Shown here: piece by piece, positions 58,501 to 64,000 of the stretch | How positions within the stretch are numbered: position 1 is the stretch's first letter | How the letters are laid out: the number at the start of each line of letters is the position of its first letter | NCBI RefSeq assembly: GCF_018687715.1 | Contig: NC_056765.1 | Location: 13,861,001-13,925,000, forward strand | Origin: Carya illinoinensis | Lineage: Eukaryota; Streptophyta; Magnoliopsida; Fagales; Juglandaceae | Length of the DNA: 64,000 bases | Direction: 5' to 3' | The notes under the pieces: model-generated | What the model saw: the letters and a program-made list of their open reading frames with translations, nothing else | The model's database searches: none | What the model was told of the DNA's origin: nothing | Made by a program: the position numbers and the translations under genes

Positions 58501-61288
58501 TCAGTGGTTGACACTCGAAACCTTGTACTGCTCCATTGTTCTTTTGCGCATTTTAAGGAATAACTTGAACGTGGACCAATTTAATAATGCATCTGGCAAT
58601 CTTTGTATTAAAAGCCACTGCACAGAATGCAACCAGTAGGGTGTGCAAACATGTTCATAACCGATGCATCGGATGCTTGCTTTGCTATACATTTCCGGTG
58701 AGGGAGTGAACAAAGAAGCTACGTTGAAACCTCTTAGCATCTTTGTAGCCACAAATAGTGGAACCTACATGCAATATTCAGTTTGTAAGTTTACTTTTAT
58801 ATAATCTTTTTGTGACTAAAGTATTTTCTTTAATATTTTCAAGAGTGGAACAACGTGAGAATGATTTATATATTCCTCTCACAAAGTGTTTGTTCGGGTG
58901 GGGAACAAGGTCTGGTTCCTCATGGAAACAGGTTTTTTGTTGGAACTTTATTTTATAATTAGTAAGAAATTAGAAAACTCCCTATACATCAACATGGAAA
59001 ACTGATTTGGGAAAAACATCCAAGAACTTATAATTTGTTTGTTAGATCCTACTTTATGGATGAAATAAAATCAAAACTTGGTTTTATTAACCTCTTTGTA
59101 AATGAAAAAATCTATTCATCATCAATTTTCTTTTCATTCTTTTATCATCTCATAATGTGGTATTAGATGACAGGTTCACAAGTGAAACGTAATAAATAGT
59201 CTTCAAATATCTAATATCACATTATGAGATGATGAGAGGATAATAAAAATTAAGATGATGAATATGATATTTATGTTATCTGTCTCCTTTTAATTTCCTC
59301 ATAAATACTGACATTTTATATTTAATTAGTTGAGAATAATAAATAGAAAGATGCATTTTATAGTTTTATGAGATAGCTTACATTTTATATTCAATTAGTT
59401 GAGAATAATAAATAGAAACATGCATTTTATAGTCTTATGAGATAGCTTTTGTGATAGTCTTGGAGGTTAGTAAATAGAGACATGCATGTCTCGAGACTAG
59501 TCATAAAATATTTTACAATTGTTGTTTTATAAATAAGTAATAGTAAAACAGTAATAGATTGTGTAAATTTAGTACTATATTTGTTTTTAAAAAAAATTAT
59601 AGTTTATTATTAAAAAATTAATTTTTTATATCAATTTTATATTTATAATCTTTTTATAAAAATATGCATGATTTAAAATATTATTTTTATTTATTAAAAT
59701 AAACAATATAGAACCTGGCACTGAACATCTATTCCGTGTTGCTCGTATTCCAAACCAATGCATCTCGAGAACATCTCCAGATACCTGCGACATGGTCAAG
59801 ATCAGTAAGGATGGCTGACAATCCAACTAATTGGGACCAAAAACATCTTACAAAAATGGATTCAACGAATTAAAGAAGTTTGGAATAAAAAAAAAACAAA
59901 AATGAAGAATCGGTGGTGCTGGAAGCTTGAAGAGAGATAATTTGAGAGCAAGAGAGAGTTTCAGATTCAGCTTCAGGAGAAAGAGCTTGAGAGCTTCAGA
60001 TTCAGCTTGAGAGAGAGAGAGAGAGAGAGAGAGAATTCTGCTTGAGATGAGGCTTGACAAAGGCTTGAGATAGGGTTTTGCTCAATTTGAGTTTATTTTA
60101 ACGAAGAAAGAAATATGACGCAACTATATTCTATTGGAGGGTGTAAAACCCATATCTTCACCACATCCGGCCTTTAAGACTCTCTCTTTAGATTATGTTG
60201 GGCTGATAGAATAATTTTAGATAATTTGTAAATAATAATAAAAAGTAATAATAAAATATTAAATAATAGTTAATAATAATAAAAAATAATGAAAGGTATG
60301 TGAAAAATAATAAAAAAATATTGAAAATAAATAATGTTAGGTATATATAATCGGAGAGTATGCAAGCGCAATACAATCCTATAATTTAAATACAAAAACT
60401 AATATAACTTTTATAAACTTCAAAACAAAACAAAAATCAATAGATTTTTTAATTACCAACTTTAAAACAAGAATAATATAACAAAATATATTCAAATAAT
60501 TTTTTGACTCTATAAATTTTTTTTTGAAATATTTTTATCTGTTTTTCAAAACATAATAAAATATTTTCATTCAACCCATTTACTACAAAATTATAAGAGT
60601 TTCCAAATATCCCAATATATGCCTTAAAAAAAACAGAAAATGATGTACAAAAACCAGAAGAAACTTACGCTTTTGTTGAAGCATAAAGAGTGCATAAAGG
60701 CAAAGCAGGAAGGACCATGGAGGCAGCAGAACCAATGTTGACGATGGCTCCTTTCTTCTTCTGCAGCATGCCCGGAATGACTGCTCTGGTTATCCAAGTT
60801 GCAGCATCCATATTAACCCTCAGTATGCTCTCCAGAACCTCAGACTCAACCTCATGAATAAACATCGGATAAGGAGGTCCTATCCCAGCATTATTTATCA
60901 AAATTCCAACATCTAACCCTTTAATCCCTTCCTCCACCATGTTTGATATAGCTTCCCCGCTGAATTTTGCCAAGTCTATAACAATATCTTTCACATCTAC
61001 TTTTCTTGCAAACCTTTCTCGTATTTCATTCGACGTAGCTTCGAGTTTTGAAGGGTTGCGACCAACTAAGACGAGGTTAATGCCTTTTGAAGCTAACTCA
61101 AAGGCAAGGGCTTAGCCGATTCCATCGGTGGAGCCAGTTACGAGAGCCCAAGAGCCATACTCATTGAGATTCTTTGCAGGCCTGAAGAACGAAACCCAGA
61201 CCCATTTCAGAAATCGGATGAAGGTTTTGCAGAGAGAGATGAAGCCTAAAGAACATGCCACTATCAGGATGAAATCTTGAAACTCCAT
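58501..61288 (-). pseudogene. KCR paralogue with stop at codon 59
   Basis: The exons match the gene at 40137-42110: 61288-60669 (620 bp, identical length), 59784-59715 (70 bp) and 58764-58501. Splice sites are kept (TAG acceptor for exon 3). TAA at 61114-61112 replaces Lys59 right after TGSTDGIG, in the cofactor-binding motif. All else remains open: NNAGI, the catalytic YASTK, HGIDVQCQ, VPLFVATK. The C-terminus is longer (KRTMEQYKVSSVNH). It still looks like a coding copy otherwise, so inactivation may be recent. Translation from an internal Met would lack the membrane anchor and part of the Rossmann fold. I cannot exclude a sequencing error at this base. Confidence 0.85.
59850..60633. mobile_element. 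Insertion in intron 1 of the KCR pseudogene
   Basis: The intron is 884 bp here against 227 bp in the intact gene. Shared sequence stops at CATCTTACAA (59840-59849) and resumes at CAGAAAATGATGTAC (about 60634). The insert holds a GA run (60010-60034), a repeated CTTCAGATTCAGCTT and AATAATAATAAAAAATAA-type AT-rich sequence. No terminal repeats are clear. Confidence 0.6.
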
Positions 61289-61609
61289 GCTGATCGACTG
61301 AAGACCATAAGATCATAGCGAAGGTCTCTTGATTTATAAAGTGTAGGAGGAGTGAAGTGGATTAATGATGGCAAGTTTTTTGGTTGGTTCCCACGTATGT
61401 CGAATAATAATAAAAGGAAAATTCTTTTGTTATCTTAAACTTCGCACACCACAATTATTTTTCTTATAATAACCTCTATAATATAGGTCCACACCTATTA
61501 TCACATTAATAGAAATGAGTATGACATGAATAATTGGAGGTTGGCAGTAGGTCCCAATGAATACGACTCCTCAACTCCAAACAATAAAAAAATAAATGAA
61601 TACGACAAC

Positions 61610-61757
61610 TAGGACTGTTCAACCGACCTGACTCGGCCTGAAAATCTCACTTCCAACCTGACCCGAAATAAGGAACGTTCCGATTAGCCGCTTCCCCGAT
61701 TAGCCGATTACCCGAACGGAAAAGCTTCTCGAAATAAGCGGGTGTCCGACCCGACCC

Positions 61758-61805
<48 letters not shown>

Positions 61806-62518
61806 TTATAATAAAAATAAATAGTTTTAATATATATATATATGTATACTAGAAAATTCCAATTACCATTTTATACAAAAAACCCGCGTTGTAGTTATAT
61901 ATAATTAATGAAGAGGAGCTTAAATCATCCACTAATTTAAAGATGCAATGAATGAAGATTAAAGAAATAATGATAATACTTGACCAAGAATGTGCCACGT
62001 CTCCACTAATCTGGTTACTTTATCAAATCCCCTCCCCATATCTCTATCACCTCTCTCTCTCTCTCTCTCTCTCTCTATTTCTTTCTGTCATTGTTGTTCT
62101 CTCCAAAGCTATCTTTCTTTGAATAACCCTTGAAAAGGACGTTGAAGACTTGAAGATTTGAAGTTCTCTGCATCGATTTGCTAACATAGCAAGACTCCTC
62201 GAGTTGCTCTATTTTATGTTTATGTTTTCACATTTGCTGATTTTCTCATGTTCTCTCTACCAGAATTGCCTCCAATGGCTGAGGAGTGCAGATTTAGAAT
62301 AAGAACGTATTGGCGCGGAAGAAACATAATAGCTTCATCCAAGACTCTGCGCAGGGACTGTACCAATTTTCGGTTACGGGTATTAACCGATCCTAACCGT
62401 AATATTTCGGAAGTAAAACGGAAGTGTCCTGCTTCCGATTATTTCATTCCGGGTCGGGTAATTCGGTGCGGAAAAGTCGGAATTTTCGAGTCGGTTCGGG
62501 TTGACGGTTTAAATGTCG
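61610..62518. mobile_element. hAT-like MITE, 8-bp target duplication
   Basis: The 8-bp flanks ACGACAAC (61602-61609) and TCGACAAC (62519-62526) differ at one base. The left end, TAGGACTGTTCAACCGACC, resembles the inverted right end, CGACATTTAAACCGTCAACC. Both arms are rich in ACCCGA/TCGGGT blocks, as in many plant hAT MITEs. Inside are a 42-T run and a CT microsatellite (about 62049-62077). The frame at 62248-62529 is composed of the right arm and is not a gene. Confidence 0.7.
61759..61800. repeat. Poly(T) tract, 42 bases
   Basis: An uninterrupted run of T inside the MITE, just after the left arm. Its length may be uncertain because of sequencing. Confidence 0.95.
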
Positions 62519-62526
62519 TCGACAAC

Positions 62527-64000
62527 TAAAGATAATCAATAATTGCATAATGAATAAGGATAGCCTTGGCCCTGGTTTACCACCCATTGATAATTTAGTT
62601 ATTAAAAAAGTTTAAAAACTTAATAAAAAGAATTATGTGTAAGGGAAATGAGAGCCTTACATTGACTACTACGCATCTACTGCCCTCACACGATATATAT
62701 ATATATATTTTAAACTTCTAAATATAAGCTTTACACCTTATGAACAACATTTTTTTCTTTTATCAAATATTTGATATCTACATAATAATTAAAAGAATTT
62801 AATTAGTTTTAAAAAAATAAATCTAAAAAAAGTACAAAAAAAAAATGGTATGTAATGTGTGATCTTATGTGTAGCAAAGTTTTTTTTTTTTAGTAATATT
62901 ACATATAGTCAATTTTATATACTCTCTAATGTGATTGACTGTATTAATTTTTTTTTAATACATGCTATAAGATAAACAGGTTTTTGCTATCAAAATTTTG
63001 CAATCAAAATGACTGTTTTCAATGAAAACAAGTATATATATATATATATGCACATACGTATATAACTAATCACATTAATAAAATATGCAAAAAAAAATAA
63101 CTCTGAAACCCTCGCAGAGTTACCTGTTAAGTGCTACCATTGAAATTCAAAAACCAAATACGAAACCCGCACCTCTGTCCTCACCCCTCAGATTTTGGCC
63201 AGGGCTTGATGCACCTCTCCAACCGCACACACCCAGCCGATAATTACCAACTCCTTCGCAGCTCGTTACCCACTCAACGGTCCAGCCACCGTCCAGTTTA
63301 TTATTGGGTCATATAATATGTGGCTGGAGGCTCTTCAAAAACATTCTTTTGATCTTTCTTTTCAGCTTTAGGCTTCTTCTTTCCGTGCATCATTCCATTT
63401 CTTTTGTTTCGTCTTCCCTTCTATCAGATCCTGATGAAATGAGTAAATCAAGAACGATTCAAATCCATTTTAACGAACAAAAATCTAAAACACCATTCCA
63501 AGTCTTTTGACAAGCTAGAATGACCCAACCCCTACCATCAATAATAACTATCTGAAAAAAATGTCTATGATTTTAAACATAATCTTGAATGTGAAGCGGT
63601 AGTACTGTTAATTGTTACATGAGAAGTAAAACTAAAACCCACATATATTCAAAGTAGAAGGAATTTAATATAAGACCTATGTCTCAGGTGCACAGTAATG
63701 CATTTGATTAATTCACTTTATGTGAAATTTCGAATGAAAGTATATCCCTAAATATCAGACCTTATTTTTACTCTCATTGTTCTTTCAGACTTACCACATT
63801 TTTTTGGGGCGGTCCATTGTGCTTGCTATATCTATCCTTATATTGCAAATAGAAGAGTGTAACGAAAATGAAAAGGTACTGGTCATGAACTAAATTCATA
63901 TTGTTGGATTTGTTTGAGTATAAAGAGAAAAAGTAAATGATATCAAATTAAATAGCAAAAATTTAAATACAAAAAAAGTAAATGACATCAAATTAAACAT
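62527..64000. other. Intergenic, nothing supported
   Basis: AT-rich with short TA runs (62694-62708, 63034-63049). A possible small MITE starts AGTAATATTACATATAGTCA near 62893. A less AT-rich stretch at 63140-63310 has an open frame without a recognised domain. Confidence 0.4.

Noticed and set aside
62248..62529. Open frame of 93 residues
   Set aside because: It covers the right arm of the MITE. The residues derive from TCGGGT/GGTTCGG repeats.

Overview
The window is eukaryotic plant nuclear DNA. It is AT-rich and gene-poor, has long CT/GA and TA microsatellites, and contains spliced genes and many plant transposon families. Short AT-rich elements with GATGAGATGAGATG cores and a CCGTTTGG-like end suggest a woody eudicot, most likely Fagales and perhaps Juglandaceae. 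That placement is my inference from repeat style, not a proven assignment.

Layout. 1-2324 is the non-coding end of an LTR retrotransposon. 2325-2940 is a broken coding remnant on the minus strand. About 3584-22427 is a decayed Ty3/gypsy element. Its 5' LTR region contains a 1.35 kb solo LTR (5753-7104, target duplication GGTGT). Its interior contains a complete-ended 10.4 kb CACTA transposon (9320-19753, target duplication TCA). The CACTA element carries broken TNP2-type and TNPA/Ptta-type transposase genes and what appears to be a captured exon of a SEC1/KEULE-type host gene. 22433-23520 is a GC-rich insertion with an internal duplication. About 24556-37385 is a second Ty3/gypsy element of the Tat type, with gag, protease, RT, RNase H, integrase, a tandem-repeat block and an antisense extra ORF. 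That antisense ORF is split by a hAT-like non-autonomous element (33290-36173), which is itself split by a solo LTR (33616-35785), giving three nested layers.

40137-42110 (minus) is the one apparently intact host gene: a three-exon very-long-chain 3-oxoacyl-CoA reductase (KCR) of 310 residues. A paralogue with the same exon structure lies at 58501-61288 (minus). It carries a stop codon at residue 59, inside the NADP-binding motif. Between the two copies lie a tRNA-derived SINE (43811-44018), a decayed plant L1 LINE (about 44540-50025, minus), several MITE-like elements, a decayed Ty1/copia element (about 52440-56225, minus) and a hAT transposase remnant (56245-57962, plus). A 0.9 kb hAT-like MITE (61610-62518) with an 8-bp target duplication follows the pseudogene.

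How it fits together. A small tandem KCR family has been spread apart and partly inactivated beside a large nested transposon cluster. I found no CRISPR array, operon, rRNA gene or functional tRNA. The features most worth following are the captured SEC1-type exon, the three-layer nest with readable target duplications, the Tat antisense ORF, and the intact/dead KCR pair.
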